A program made the position numbers and the translations under genes. Below the pieces are notes generated by a model that worked only from the letters and a program-made list of their open reading frames with translations, was not told where the DNA came from and did no database searches. Shown here one piece after another: positions 1 through 8,526 of a DNA stretch of 64,000 nt. Location: contig NSJK01000009.1 in NCBI GenBank assembly GCA_002632325.1, positions 1 to 64,000 of the forward strand, read 5' to 3'. Source of the DNA: Lysobacterales bacterium (GTDB taxonomy: Bacteria; Pseudomonadota; Gammaproteobacteria; Xanthomonadales; Rhodanobacteraceae). Positions within the stretch are counted from its first letter, which is position 1. Each line of letters begins with the position of its first letter.

Positions 1-336
1 GCGATGGTCGCCGGAATGAAGCCGGGCGCGGTCATCGTCGACATCGCCGCCGAGACCGGCGGCAACGTCGAAGGCAGCGAAGCGGGCAGCACGGTCGTGA
101 GTGCCAACGGCGTGAGCATCATCGGCACCGCCAACCTGCCGGCCAGCGCACCCGTGCACGCCAGCGAAATGTACGCGCGCAACCTCTACAACTTCCTCGA
201 GCTCTCGCTCAAGGACGGCGCGCTCACGCTCGATTGGGATGACGAGCTGATCGCCAAGACCTGCCTCACGCATGCCGGCGAGATCAGGCACGAACCGACC
301 AAGGCGCTGGTCGATACCGCGAAAGCCCAAGACTGA
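1..336 (+). CDS. pntAA: NAD(P) transhydrogenase subunit alpha part 1, C-terminal end (5' partial)
   Basis: The last 111 codons of a gene that begins before the window; reading starts in frame at base 1. The product is the soluble NAD(H)-binding domain I of the proton-translocating transhydrogenase, which couples hydride transfer between NADH and NADP+ to proton movement. The sequence shows the final Rossmann strands (VIVDIAAETGGN near residues 12-22 of the fragment) and the family tail ending HEPTK. The gene stops before any membrane segment, so this is the split three-subunit form (PntAA/PntAB/PntB). The stop codon TGA (334-336) is also the first three bases of a terminal inverted repeat of the inserted GxxExxY cassette. 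The family call rests on the tail plus the pntAB and pntB genes downstream. Confidence 0.93.
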   Translation, partial: AMVAGMKPGAVIVDIAAETGGNVEGSEAGSTVVSANGVSIIGTANLPASAPVHASEMYARNLYNFLELSLKDGALTLDWDDELIAKTCLTHAGEIRHEPTKALVDTAKAQD

Positions 337-364
337 AACACGGAGCACACGGAGCACACGGAGA
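334..364. repeat. Left terminal inverted repeat of the GxxExxY cassette
   Basis: This 31 bp segment, TGAAACACGGAGCACACGGA followed by GCACACGGAGA, is the reverse complement of 759-789 with a single mismatch (a second right-hand copy lies at 821-851). It contains direct ACGGAGCAC units. Its first three bases form the stop codon of pntAA. Confidence 0.85.
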
Positions 365-371
365 GAGGCAG

Positions 372-755
372 ATGGTTCAATCAGTGGAGTTCGATGCGCT
401 TTCGCATCGAGTAATTGGTTGTGCCATTGAGGTACACAAGCAATTGGGACCCGGCCTGTTGGAGTCGGTATATCGAGCGTGCCTTGCTCATGAATTGTCG
501 ATGGCTGGCTGTTTGTGCGAACAGGAGAAGCCGATAGGTGTCCGCTACAAGGAAGTCGAGCTGGATTGCGGATTCCGAATGGATTTGTTGGTGGAGCGAG
601 CGCTCATTGTGGAATTGAAGGCCGTGGATGCATTGTTGCCGGTCCATCAGGCCCAGTTGCTGACTTATTTGAAGTTGTCGGGTTTACGCAAGGGATTGTT
701 GATCAATTTCAACAGCAAGATCTTGCGAAACGGCATTCGTCGCATGGTTCTCTAG
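372..755 (+). CDS. GxxExxY family protein (PD-(D/E)XK-like fold)
   Basis: A protein of 127 residues. It carries the family-defining motif G28-L-L-E31-S-V-Y34 and, further on, D71 and E81-L-K83, which match the D...ExK spacing of the PD-(D/E)XK nuclease fold used to classify this family (PDDEXK_3). The biological role of the family is not established; nuclease activity here is only inferred from the motif. The gene is visibly lower in GC than the pnt genes on either side and uses codons such as TTG and ATT more freely. It sits between near-perfect 31 bp inverted repeats inside the pnt operon and in the same orientation, so it probably arrived as a small mobile cassette and is co-transcribed with pnt. 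Confidence 0.85.
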   Translation: MVQSVEFDALSHRVIGCAIEVHKQLGPGLLESVYRACLAHELSMAGCLCEQEKPIGVRYKEVELDCGFRMDLLVERALIVELKAVDALLPVHQAQLLTYLKLSGLRKGLLINFNSKILRNGIRRMVL

Positions 756-879
756 ATTTCTCAGTGTGCTCCGTGTGCTCCGTGTTTCAATCTTCATGCT
801 GATTCGGGAAAAGGTGAATTTCTCAGTGTGCTCCGTGTGCTCCGTGTTTCAATCTTCATGCTGATTCGGGAAAAGGTGA
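756..879. repeat. Perfect 62 bp tandem duplication containing the right inverted repeat
   Basis: Bases 756-817 and 818-879 are identical. Each copy holds the right-hand inverted repeat (759-789 and 821-851), then a 28 bp segment ending in AAAAGGTGA. In the second copy that ending is the ribosome-binding site of pntAB; in the first it leads nowhere. The duplication therefore copied host leader sequence together with the repeat. Confidence 0.9.
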
Positions 880-883
880 CACC

Positions 884-1180
884 ATGATCGACGGATTCCT
901 CGCGCTGTACATCTTCATGTTGGCTGCCTTCACCGGCAAGGAAATCATCGGCCGCGTGCCGGTGATCCTGCACACGCCGCTGATGAGCGGCTCCAACTTC
1001 GTGCATGGCATCGTCCTTGTCGGTGCGATGATCGCGCTGGCCGAGGCGACCACGCCGCTGGGCATCGCGATCGGCTTCATCGGCGTGATCCTGGGTGCGG
1101 GCAACGCGGCGGGTGGCTATGTCGTCACCGAACGCATGCTCGAGATGTTCAAGTCGAGCAAGAACGAGAAGAAGGGCTGA
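884..1180 (+). CDS. pntAB: NAD(P) transhydrogenase subunit alpha part 2 (membrane)
   Basis: A protein of 98 residues with three hydrophobic segments (about 3-20, 36-54 and 58-80) and a lysine-rich tail. It is the small membrane subunit of the three-part transhydrogenase and forms part of domain II, the proton channel, together with PntB. The conserved GKEIIGRVP and LMSGSNFVHG stretches are those of the family. The ATG at 884 is preceded by AAGGTGA, which lies inside the 62 bp duplication. The gene starts 547 bases after the pntAA stop because of the inserted cassette; pntB follows after 4 bases. Confidence 0.96.
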   Translation: MIDGFLALYIFMLAAFTGKEIIGRVPVILHTPLMSGSNFVHGIVLVGAMIALAEATTPLGIAIGFIGVILGAGNAAGGYVVTERMLEMFKSSKNEKKG

Positions 1181-1184
1181 GCCG

Positions 1185-2594
1185 ATGGACATGCAAACCC
1201 TGCTCGTCACCGCGGCCAAGGCCAGCTACCTGCTGGCGGCGCTGCTGTTCATCCTTGGCATCAAGCGCATGTCCTCGCCGGTGACCGCGCGCGCGGGCAT
1301 CAAGTGGGCCGGCGTGGGCATGGTGATCGCCACGCTCGCCACCTTTGCGATTACCGGCGCGCACAACATCGGCTGGATCCTCGGCGGCATCGCGATCGGC
1401 GTATTGCCGACCTGGTTGTGGGGCAAGAAGGTCGCGATGACCGACATGCCGCAGATGGTCGCGCTGTTCAACGGCATGGGCGGCGGCTCGGCGGCTGCAA
1501 TCGGTGCGATCGAACTGCTCAAGTTCTCGAGCGCGCCGGAGGCCTCGCATCCGCTGGCAACGCTCGTGCTGGCCGTGATCGGTGCACTGATCGGTTCGAT
1601 CTCGATGACCGGCTCGATCATCGCCTGGGCCAAGCTCGACGGGCGCATGGACAAGGTGTTCCGTTTCGACGGACAGCAGGCGATCAACTTCCTGTTCTTT
1701 GCCGCGGCGGTCCTTGCCGGTTTGGCGTTGGTGTTCTGGAAGCTCGACACCAACCTCATCATCGTGTTCTTCGTGCTCGCGCTCGTGTTCGGCATCCTCA
1801 TGACTTTGCCGATCGGCGGCGCCGACATGCCGGTGGTGATCTCACTCTACAACGCCTTCACCGGCCTTGCGGTCGCGTTCGAAGGCTACGCAATGGGCAT
1901 CGAGGCGCTGATCGTCGCCGGCATGGTGGTGGGCGCGGCCGGCACCTTCCTCACCCAGCTCATGGCCAAGGCGATGAACCGGCCGATCAGCAACGTGCTG
2001 TTCTCCAACTTCGGTGGCGGCGGCGGCGGATCGGAGATTGCCGGTGCGCAAAAGCCGATCGAGGCGGCCGATGCCGCGTCGCTCCTGTACATGGCCGAGA
2101 AAGTCATCATCGTGCCCGGTTACGGCATGGCGGTGGCGCAGGCTCAGCACAAGATCTGGGAGCTGAGTCAGGCGCTGATCAAGGCCGGCAAGGAAGTGAA
2201 GTTCGCGATCCATCCGGTTGCGGGCCGCATGCCCGGTCACATGAACGTGCTGCTCGCCGAGGCGGGCGTGCCCTATGACCTCATCGCCGACATGGACGAC
2301 ATCAATCCCGAGTTCAAGACCTGCGATGTCGCGATCGTGATCGGCGCCAACGACGTGGTGAACCCGGCTGCGAAGACCGACAAGGCCTCGCCGATCTTCG
2401 GCATGCCGATTCTCGATGTGGTCGATGCGCGCCAGGTGATCGTGATCAAGCGTGGCAAGGGCACTGGATTTGCGGGTATCGAGAACGCGCTGTTCTACGC
2501 CGACAATACGCGCATGCTCTACGCCGATGGCAAGGAAGCGGCCAACCAGCTCATCACCGAACTCAAGGCGGTGGATGGCGGTGGCGGACATTGA
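1185..2594 (+). CDS. pntB: NAD(P) transhydrogenase subunit beta
   Basis: A protein of 469 residues. The first ~270 residues hold about nine membrane helices (rest of domain II). The C-terminal domain III binds NADP(H): VPGYGMAVAQ near residue 310, HPVAGRMPGHMNVLLAEA, GANDVVNPAA and the terminal KRGKGTGFAGIEN loop are all present. ATG 1185 lies 4 bases after the pntAB stop, so translation is probably coupled; ATG 1191 is an alternative. With PntAA and PntAB it forms the inner-membrane complex that makes NADPH at the expense of the proton gradient. Confidence 0.97.
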   Translation: MDMQTLLVTAAKASYLLAALLFILGIKRMSSPVTARAGIKWAGVGMVIATLATFAITGAHNIGWILGGIAIGVLPTWLWGKKVAMTDMPQMVALFNGMGGGSAAAIGAIELLKFSSAPEASHPLATLVLAVIGALIGSISMTGSIIAWAKLDGRMDKVFRFDGQQAINFLFFAAAVLAGLALVFWKLDTNLIIVFFVLALVFGILMTLPIGGADMPVVISLYNAFTGLAVAFEGYAMGIEALIVAGMVVGAAGTFLTQLMAKAMNRPISNVLFSNFGGGGGGSEIAGAQKPIEAADAASLLYMAEKVIIVPGYGMAVAQAQHKIWELSQALIKAGKEVKFAIHPVAGRMPGHMNVLLAEAGVPYDLIADMDDINPEFKTCDVAIVIGANDVVNPAAKTDKASPIFGMPILDVVDARQVIVIKRGKGTGFAGIENALFYADNTRMLYADGKEAANQLITELKAVDGGGGH

Positions 2595-2622
2595 CCACGA
2601 CTGATTCGATGCGGGTAACACG

Positions 2623-4290
2623 ATGACGCGGTCCGAACGACGCCCGCGCCCGGCGCCCGGCGTGCGGGCGCTGAAGTCGCGTCCGCAATGGCAGGCGCTC
2701 AAGCGCCATGCACGCAAGCTGCGCGCGAAGCATCTGCGCGACCTGTTCGAGGCCGATCCCGCGCGCGGCACGCAGTTCGCAGCCGAGACGGTGGGCCTGC
2801 ATCTGGATTACGCCAAGCAGCGCCTCGATGCGCGCGCCATCGAACTGCTGCTCGAACTCGCGCAGGCCTGCGCGCTGACCGAGCGCATTGCAGCGATGTT
2901 CCGTGGCGAGCGCATCAACGCCACCGAGAATCGCGCGGTGCTGCATGTCGCGCTGCGCATGCCCAAGGGCAAGCGCCTGCGGGTCGATGGCGTGGACGTG
3001 ATTGCCGAGGTGCACGCCGTGCTCGAGCGCATGGCCGCATTCTGCGAACGCGTGCGCAGCGGCGCATGGAAGGGATATCGCGGCGATCGCATCCGCCACG
3101 TCGTCAACATCGGCATCGGCGGCTCCGATCTCGGCCCGGTGATGGCGCATGAAGCATTGCGCGCATACGGTGATCGCGGGATCGACTGCCGCTTCGTCTC
3201 CAATGTCGATGGCAGCGATTTCGCCGAGGCGACGCGCGATCTGGATCCCGCGCGCACCCTGTTCATCGTCTGCTCCAAGACCTTCACCACCCAGGAAACA
3301 CTCGCCAACGCGCAGGCTGCGCGGCGTTGGTGTCTGAACGCGCTCGGCGACGATCGTGCGATTGCGCGGCATTTCGTCGCGGTTTCGACCAATCGCAGCG
3401 AAGTCGAAAAGTTCGGCATCGACCCGACCAACATGTTCGGCTTCTGGGACTGGGTCGGCGGCCGCTATTCGATGGACAGCGCGATCGGCCTGTCGACGAT
3501 GCTCGCGATCGGCCCGCAGCGCTTCCATGAAATGCTCGCAGGCTTTCATGCGATGGACGAGCATTTTCGCAAGGCGCCGCTGGCGCGCAACCTGCCCGTG
3601 CTGCATGCCCTGATCGGCATCTGGAACAGCAATTTCCTCGGCATCGACAGCCTTGCGGTGCTGCCGTATGCGCACTACCTCAAGCGTTTTCCCGCCTATC
3701 TGCAGCAGCTCGTGATGGAGAGCAATGGCAAGCGCGTGACGCATGCGGGCAAGCCGGTGGGTGTGGACACCTCGCCCATAGTCTGGGGCGAGCCGGGCAC
3801 CAATGGCCAGCATTCGTTCTATCAGCTCATCCATCAGGGCACGCGCGCAGTCGCCTGTGACTTCATCGGCTTCTGTGAGAGCACAAGTGCGCTCACGGCG
3901 CAGCACGACCTCTTGATCGCCAACATGCTCGCGCAGGGCGAGGCACTCGCGTTCGGCAAGAGCGCGGCGCAAGTGCGCGCCGAAGGCGTGCCGGCGGCGC
4001 TGGTGCCGCACAAGGTGTTCGAGGGCAATCGGCCGAGCAGCACGATCCTCGCGCGGCGCCTCGATCCGTTCACGCTCGGCGCGCTCGTGGCGCTCTACGA
4101 GCACAGCACCTTCGTGCAGGGCGCGATCTGGGACATCGATTCCTTCGACCAGTGGGGCGTGGAACTGGGCAAGGTGCTGACCCGACGCATCGCCGACGAA
4201 TTGACTGCGGCGAAGACGCCGCGCCTCAGCCACGACAGCTCGACCAATGCGCTGATCCGCCGCTACCGGCGCCTGCGCGGGAATTCCTGA
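2623..4290 (+). CDS. pgi: Glucose-6-phosphate isomerase
   Basis: A protein of 555 residues, the usual length for bacterial Pgi. It interconverts glucose 6-phosphate and fructose 6-phosphate in the cytoplasm. Visible family motifs are [11 protein letters not shown] (about 165-175), the signature [20 protein letters not shown] (about 272-291), the catalytic-glutamate segment MESNGK and GVELGKVL near the end. Its TGA overlaps the ATG of pgm by one base (ATGA-like), so the two sugar-phosphate enzymes form a coupled pair. Confidence 0.97.
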   Translation: MTRSERRPRPAPGVRALKSRPQWQALKRHARKLRAKHLRDLFEADPARGTQFAAETVGLHLDYAKQRLDARAIELLLELAQACALTERIAAMFRGERINATENRAVLHVALRMPKGKRLRVDGVDVIAEVHAVLERMAAFCERVRSGAWKGYRGDRIRHVVNIGIGGSDLGPVMAHEALRAYGDRGIDCRFVSNVDGSDFAEATRDLDPARTLFIVCSKTFTTQETLANAQAARRWCLNALGDDRAIARHFVAVSTNRSEVEKFGIDPTNMFGFWDWVGGRYSMDSAIGLSTMLAIGPQRFHEMLAGFHAMDEHFRKAPLARNLPVLHALIGIWNSNFLGIDSLAVLPYAHYLKRFPAYLQQLVMESNGKRVTHAGKPVGVDTSPIVWGEPGTNGQHSFYQLIHQGTRAVACDFIGFCESTSALTAQHDLLIANMLAQGEALAFGKSAAQVRAEGVPAALVPHKVFEGNRPSSTILARRLDPFTLGALVALYEHSTFVQGAIWDIDSFDQWGVELGKVLTRRIADELTAAKTPRLSHDSSTNALIRRYRRLRGNS

Positions 4291-5939
4291 TGGCATCCAC
4301 GCTGCATCCCTTGGCCGGCAAGTCGGCCACCCTCGCTCCGCTCGTCGATATCGATCGCCTCATCGCCAGCTACCACGAACTGCGGCCCGATCCCGCGATC
4401 GCCGCGCAGCGTGTGAGTTTCGGCACCTCGGGTCATCGCGGCAGTTCGCTGCAGCGCAGCTTCAACGAGGCCCACGTGCTCGCGATCGCCCAGGCGATCT
4501 GCGAGTACCGCGCGCAAGTGGGCATCGACGGGCCGCTGTTTCTGGGCATCGACACCCATGCCTTGTCGAGCCCGGCGCAGGACAGCGTGCTCGAAGTGCT
4601 CGCTGCGCATGGCGTGGAAGCACGCATCGCGCTTGCCGATGGCTATACGCCCACACCCGCCGTCTCGCACGCGATCCTGTGCTGGAACCGTGGACGCGAA
4701 CGCGGCCTTGCCGATGGCATCGTGGTGACACCTTCGCACAATCCCCCCGAGGATGGCGGCATCAAGTACAACCCGCCCAACGGCGGTCCGGCCGATACCG
4801 CGGTCACGCGCGTGATCCAGGAACGTGCCAATACCTTGCTCGCCGATGGGTTGCGTCAGGTTCGGCGCTTGCCGCTCGCGCAGGCGCGCAGCGCGTCGAC
4901 CACACGGGAGTTCGATTTTCTGTCGAGCTATGTCGATGATCTGGGTACGCTGATCGACTTCGACGTGATCCGCAGCGCGGCCTTGCGCCTCGCGGTCGAT
5001 CCGCTCGGTGGCGCGGGCGTCGCCTACTGGCCGCGCATCGCCGAACGTTGGCGGCTCGACTTCGACGTCGTGAGCAACGAGGTCGATCCGCGCTTCGCCT
5101 TCATGAGTCTGGACTGGGACGGCCGCGTGCGCATGGATCCGTCCTCGCCACCGGCGATGCAGCGCCTGCTCGCGCTGCGCGATCGTTACGATGTGGCGAT
5201 GGCCTGTGACACCGACCACGATCGCCACGGCATCGTCACGCGCAGTGTCGGCCTGCTGCCCGCCAATCACTATCTCGCGGTGATGATCGACTACCTGTTT
5301 CGCGAACGCGGGCAGTGGCGCAGCGATGCCGCGATCGGCAAGACCGTGGTCAGCAGCGCGATCATCGATCGCGTCGCGCAGCGGCTGGGCCGGCGCATCT
5401 TCGAAACGCCGGTCGGCCTCAAATGGTTTGCCGCGGGCCTGTTCGATGGCTCGCTCGGATTCGGCGGCGAAGAAAGCGCAGGCGCGGCCTTCCTGCGTCG
5501 CGACGGCGGCGTGTGGACCACCGACAAGGACGGCATTGCACCGGGATTGCTCGCGGCCGAGATCTGCGCGCGTCGAGGCCGTGATCCGGGCGAGTGCTAC
5601 CTTGACCTGTGTGCGGAACTGGGTACGCCATATTTCGATCGCGTCGATGCCGCCGCCACACGCGAGCAGAAGGCACGCCTTTCCGCGCTCACGCCGCAGC
5701 AGCTCACGATCGGCACGCTTGCGGGCGAGCCGGTCACGCAGGTGTTCGATCGTGCCCCCGGCAATGACGCCGCGATCGGCGGCATCAAGGTGGTGGCGCA
5801 AAGCGGCTGGTTCGCAGCGCGCCCTTCGGGCACCGAAGACATCTACAAGATCTACGCCGAAAGTTTCCGCAGCCAGGAACACCTGACGACGATCCTCGGC
5901 GAGGCGCAGGCCGTGGTCGACGGGGTGATCGCCGCTTGA
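4290..5939 (+). CDS. pgm: Alpha-D-glucose phosphate-specific phosphoglucomutase
   Basis: A protein of 549 residues, close to E. coli Pgm. It interconverts glucose 1-phosphate and glucose 6-phosphate and so links glycolysis to nucleotide-sugar and glucan synthesis. The four active-site loops are present: the phosphoserine loop TPSHNPPEDGG (Ser about 149), the metal loop DTDHDRHG, the sugar-binding loop GGEESAGAAFLRRDG and the phosphate-binding loop RPSGTEDIYK. ATG 4290 overlaps the pgi stop; a longer reading frame upstream exists but runs inside pgi. A stem-loop starting at 5996 may end the transcript. Confidence 0.95.
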   Translation: MASTLHPLAGKSATLAPLVDIDRLIASYHELRPDPAIAAQRVSFGTSGHRGSSLQRSFNEAHVLAIAQAICEYRAQVGIDGPLFLGIDTHALSSPAQDSVLEVLAAHGVEARIALADGYTPTPAVSHAILCWNRGRERGLADGIVVTPSHNPPEDGGIKYNPPNGGPADTAVTRVIQERANTLLADGLRQVRRLPLAQARSASTTREFDFLSSYVDDLGTLIDFDVIRSAALRLAVDPLGGAGVAYWPRIAERWRLDFDVVSNEVDPRFAFMSLDWDGRVRMDPSSPPAMQRLLALRDRYDVAMACDTDHDRHGIVTRSVGLLPANHYLAVMIDYLFRERGQWRSDAAIGKTVVSSAIIDRVAQRLGRRIFETPVGLKWFAAGLFDGSLGFGGEESAGAAFLRRDGGVWTTDKDGIAPGLLAAEICARRGRDPGECYLDLCAELGTPYFDRVDAAATREQKARLSALTPQQLTIGTLAGEPVTQVFDRAPGNDAAIGGIKVVAQSGWFAARPSGTEDIYKIYAESFRSQEHLTTILGEAQAVVDGVIAA

Positions 5940-5989
5940 GCGATGCAAGCGCGATGGCGCTCGCCTTGCTGGGTCATATTTCCCGATAG

Positions 5990-6150
5990 CAGGGTGCTGA
6001 AAAAGTCCATCCTGGACTTCTTCAGCTCGACGAGCCCGGTACATGCCCGGACTCGTCTCCGACGAATCAATCACGTTCGTGATCGATTCGCGTGCAGTGC
6101 ATCCCTGCACTGCGCTATCAGGCTGCTGAAAAGGGCTTTTCAGCAGCCTG
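5990..6150. mobile_element. MITE-like element of five consecutive stem-loops
   Basis: Five inverted repeats lie back to back: 5996-6026 (12 of 13 pairs), 6029-6057, 6063-6090, 6094-6113 and 6115-6154 (19 bp perfect arms, 2-base loop). The outer ends match as terminal inverted repeats: CAGGGTGCTGAAAA at 5990 and, on the other strand from 6150, CAGGCTGCTGAAAA. ATAG flanks both ends (5986-5989 and 6151-6154), as a 4 bp target duplication would, although the right ATAG is also part of the last palindrome. There is no coding capacity. The first hairpin could double as the pgm terminator. Confidence 0.6.
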
Positions 6151-6168
6151 ATAGTCGAAGGTGTCCAA

Positions 6169-6243
6169 GGGTTCGATGCCGGCTTCGGACGGACGCTCGC
6201 GGTAGCGGATCCTTGCGTATTGCGAGTCACGGTCGCTGTGGAC
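6169..6243 (-). pseudogene. IS3-family transposase (OrfB) fragment
   Basis: On the minus strand this 25-codon stretch reads VHSDRDSQYARIRYRERPSE then AGIEP, which matches the integrase-core block of IS3-family OrfB (HSDRGSQY...AEAGIEPS). The match ends abruptly after AGIEP, 15 bases from the boundary of the hairpin element, and nothing of the rest of the transposase is seen. It is a dead scrap. Recognition is from memory of the family motif. Confidence 0.6.
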
Positions 6244-6324
6244 GCGAGTCGGCCGTCGAGAAGCCGAACAAGACAGAGTGAGCGCGCAGCGCGGCGGCGG
6301 CAACGCCAACCGCACACGCGCGAC

Positions 6325-8031
6325 CTACTCGTAACCGCCCAAGGTATCGAACACGTAGCCGTAATACGACTCCAAGGTCGCTGGCGCGCAGCCTTCGAGC
6401 AGGCCATGGCAGTCTTCGCGCAGGCGCGTGTTGGCCTCGAAATACTCACCCTTGGGCAGGCCGGCGACATCGAGCACGGCACTGGCGAGGAAGGCGAGGT
6501 CGAGCACCGGCGGCGCCAGCCAATGGGCGCCGGGATAGTTGGTATCGATGCGGTAGTAGGTGTCGTTCATCGCTTCAGTGGCGGATTGGCCGGGCACATT
6601 GCGAATCAGGGTCCGTTCGAGACCATCGAAACCGGGGTGATGGTCGCCGAAATGCACGAGCAGGGTCGGGCGGCTCTGCGCGAACAGGAAGCTGCGCAAT
6701 TGCGTGAGCGCGCTGTCGGATTGCTGCATGCGGTGCAGGTAGTTCGCGAGATTGCGGTTGAGCGCCGCATCCAGTTGCGGGAACGGTGGTTTGTTCCACG
6801 GCGGCGGCAGGGTATCGAGCGGATAGTCATGCGGACCGTGCTGGCGCATGGTGAGGATCATCACGAACAGCGGGCGCTCATCACCGGCGCGCAGCTTCGC
6901 GTAGATGGCTTCGACCTTCGTGAGCAGGTCGCCGTCGGTGCTTTCCCAAAGCAGCTTCAACTCGTTGGAGTCGTGGAATTCGTCGAAGCCATAGTCCTTG
7001 TAGGCGACTTGCGCGCCGACGAAATCGGCGCCCATCGGGTAGATCGCGACGTTGTGATAACCCAGTGACTTGAGATGACGCGGCAGGCTGTACTTGAGTC
7101 GAGGCGCGAGATTGAACGGCGCATACCAGCCCGCCGCGCCGAAGCTGGTGTGAGCGAGGCCGGTGAAGAAAGCGAATTCGCTGGTCCAGGTGCCGCCGCC
7201 GTAGGTATGCACGCGCAAGGTGCCCAGTGCGCGCGTGTCGGCATCTGCTTCGAACATCTTGAAGGTACACAGCGGAGTGCTGCACGCAGCCCACTGGCGC
7301 GGGTCGAGTGTGCTTTCTTCGAGTATCGCCACGATGTCGGGTCGTTGCCTGGGCGCTGTCGTGGTCGCGGTCTCGGGCGTCTGCCATTGCGCCACATCGA
7401 TCTGCTGCGCGCGTGCGGGCAGCACGATCTGCATTTCCGCAAACGAGCGGATGAAGCTGGTGATCGGGTTGCTCCTGCCCTGGGAAATGAACTCCCACAT
7501 GCCGGTGTTGTAGAGCGCACGGAACGGCCCACGCGGCGCGAGGCACACCAGCAGAGGCAGGATCGCGAGCGAAGTTGCAAGCAGGCGCAAGCGTGTGCGT
7601 CCACGTGGCCAACGGCCCGGCGATTCCAGCCGCCACAGCAGCACGCCGAGCGTGCCACCACCGAGCAGGGCAATCAGGCTCTTGCGCAACATGCCCGGGT
7701 AATGGGCGATCACATCGCGCGTGAGCGTGCCGCCGAAATACGAAATGTCGGGAACCATCAGCGGTTCGTGCAGAAACGCTACCTTGATCGAGCTGGCAAG
7801 CCAGATCACGCCCATGAGAAAGGTGGCGGCGAACACGCCAAAGGCAAGTCGTCCCGTGGTGACGGCAAACCAGAATGCGCCGCACAGCATCAGCGCGATC
7901 ACGGAGGTCTGCGCCAGCGTGTCGGTTTCCAGCGTGAGCACGCGCAGCGTGACCCACCAGAACATGGTGGCGGCGATGGCAATGGCGAGCAAGGCCCGCA
8001 GCGAGGTCTTGCGATCAGGGGCGAAGGTCAA
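6325..8031 (-). CDS. LTA synthase family / sulfatase-fold membrane protein (paralogue 1)
   Basis: A protein of 568 residues. The first ~170 residues hold about five membrane helices; the rest is an alkaline-phosphatase/sulfatase-type domain facing the periplasm. Features of the LtaS/OpgB group are visible: EEST near residue 237 (the threonine would carry the covalent intermediate), TSEFAFFTGL, MRQHGPH, and the metal-binding HFGDHHPGFDG near residue 462. Such enzymes transfer phosphoglycerol or related head groups to glycans; the substrate here is unknown. It is a paralogue of 15648-17378, with the same order of motifs. It stands alone, convergent with pgm. Confidence 0.85.
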   Translation of the reverse strand: MTFAPDRKTSLRALLAIAIAATMFWWVTLRVLTLETDTLAQTSVIALMLCGAFWFAVTTGRLAFGVFAATFLMGVIWLASSIKVAFLHEPLMVPDISYFGGTLTRDVIAHYPGMLRKSLIALLGGGTLGVLLWRLESPGRWPRGRTRLRLLATSLAILPLLVCLAPRGPFRALYNTGMWEFISQGRSNPITSFIRSFAEMQIVLPARAQQIDVAQWQTPETATTTAPRQRPDIVAILEESTLDPRQWAACSTPLCTFKMFEADADTRALGTLRVHTYGGGTWTSEFAFFTGLAHTSFGAAGWYAPFNLAPRLKYSLPRHLKSLGYHNVAIYPMGADFVGAQVAYKDYGFDEFHDSNELKLLWESTDGDLLTKVEAIYAKLRAGDERPLFVMILTMRQHGPHDYPLDTLPPPWNKPPFPQLDAALNRNLANYLHRMQQSDSALTQLRSFLFAQSRPTLLVHFGDHHPGFDGLERTLIRNVPGQSATEAMNDTYYRIDTNYPGAHWLAPPVLDLAFLASAVLDVAGLPKGEYFEANTRLREDCHGLLEGCAPATLESYYGYVFDTLGGYE

Positions 8032-8214
8032 GCGAAGTCATCCTGACGTGTGGGCGAGCTGAATCCAGACGCGATGCAGAGGCGAATGGTCGCAGCTTGG
8101 GCCGGTCCTGCGCCAGTACCGGGACGCGGATCGCTCAAGCCCGCCAAGACTTGGAGCCTCCAAGGTGGATGCGGCGATTCAGTCGCCGGCAGGTCACATA
8201 CGGGAAAAATTCGG

Positions 8215-8526
8215 TCAAACTCCACAATCCACGGGGGCGCACTGAACCGAGACGAAGTGCTCCTGGCACACAATACAGACAAGCGCGTTGGCTCGATCAT
8301 GGATTGGTTTCAATGATGGTTGGTTGCGGCAAACCTCTTCGACGATAGCGCTGTCGAGCGTGCGGCTCATGAGTACGACGGCCTCTGGCGCCTTCACATT
8401 TTCAAGCCCAACCGCGACGACAGTGTTGCCGGATTTCGAAAGCTCATCGATCAGCGTCAAGGTGTGTGCGCAAAGCCAGCTGTCGTATTCGACTTGCTGC
8501 AGCCACTGGTAGACATGAGTTTTCAT
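8215..8526 (-). CDS. Hypothetical protein of 103 residues
   Basis: An open frame of 103 codons from ATG 8526 (or 113 from GTG 8556). It is not recognised. It has four cysteines in its second half, including CIVC, no signal peptide and no membrane segment. A tiny frame of 19 codons (8526-8582, minus) starts with ATG at 8582 and its TGA overlaps this ATG as ATGA, the arrangement of translationally coupled genes. Base composition is less GC-rich than the surrounding genes. It could be a real orphan gene or a chance frame. Confidence 0.35.
   Translation of the reverse strand: MKTHVYQWLQQVEYDSWLCAHTLTLIDELSKSGNTVVAVGLENVKAPEAVVLMSRTLDSAIVEEVCRNQPSLKPIHDRANALVCIVCQEHFVSVQCAPVDCGV

Noticed and set aside
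884..1180. pntAB as a fragment of a broken pntA gene
   Set aside because: The three-subunit organisation is normal in many bacteria; pntAB has its own start and ribosome-binding site and a complete set of three helices.
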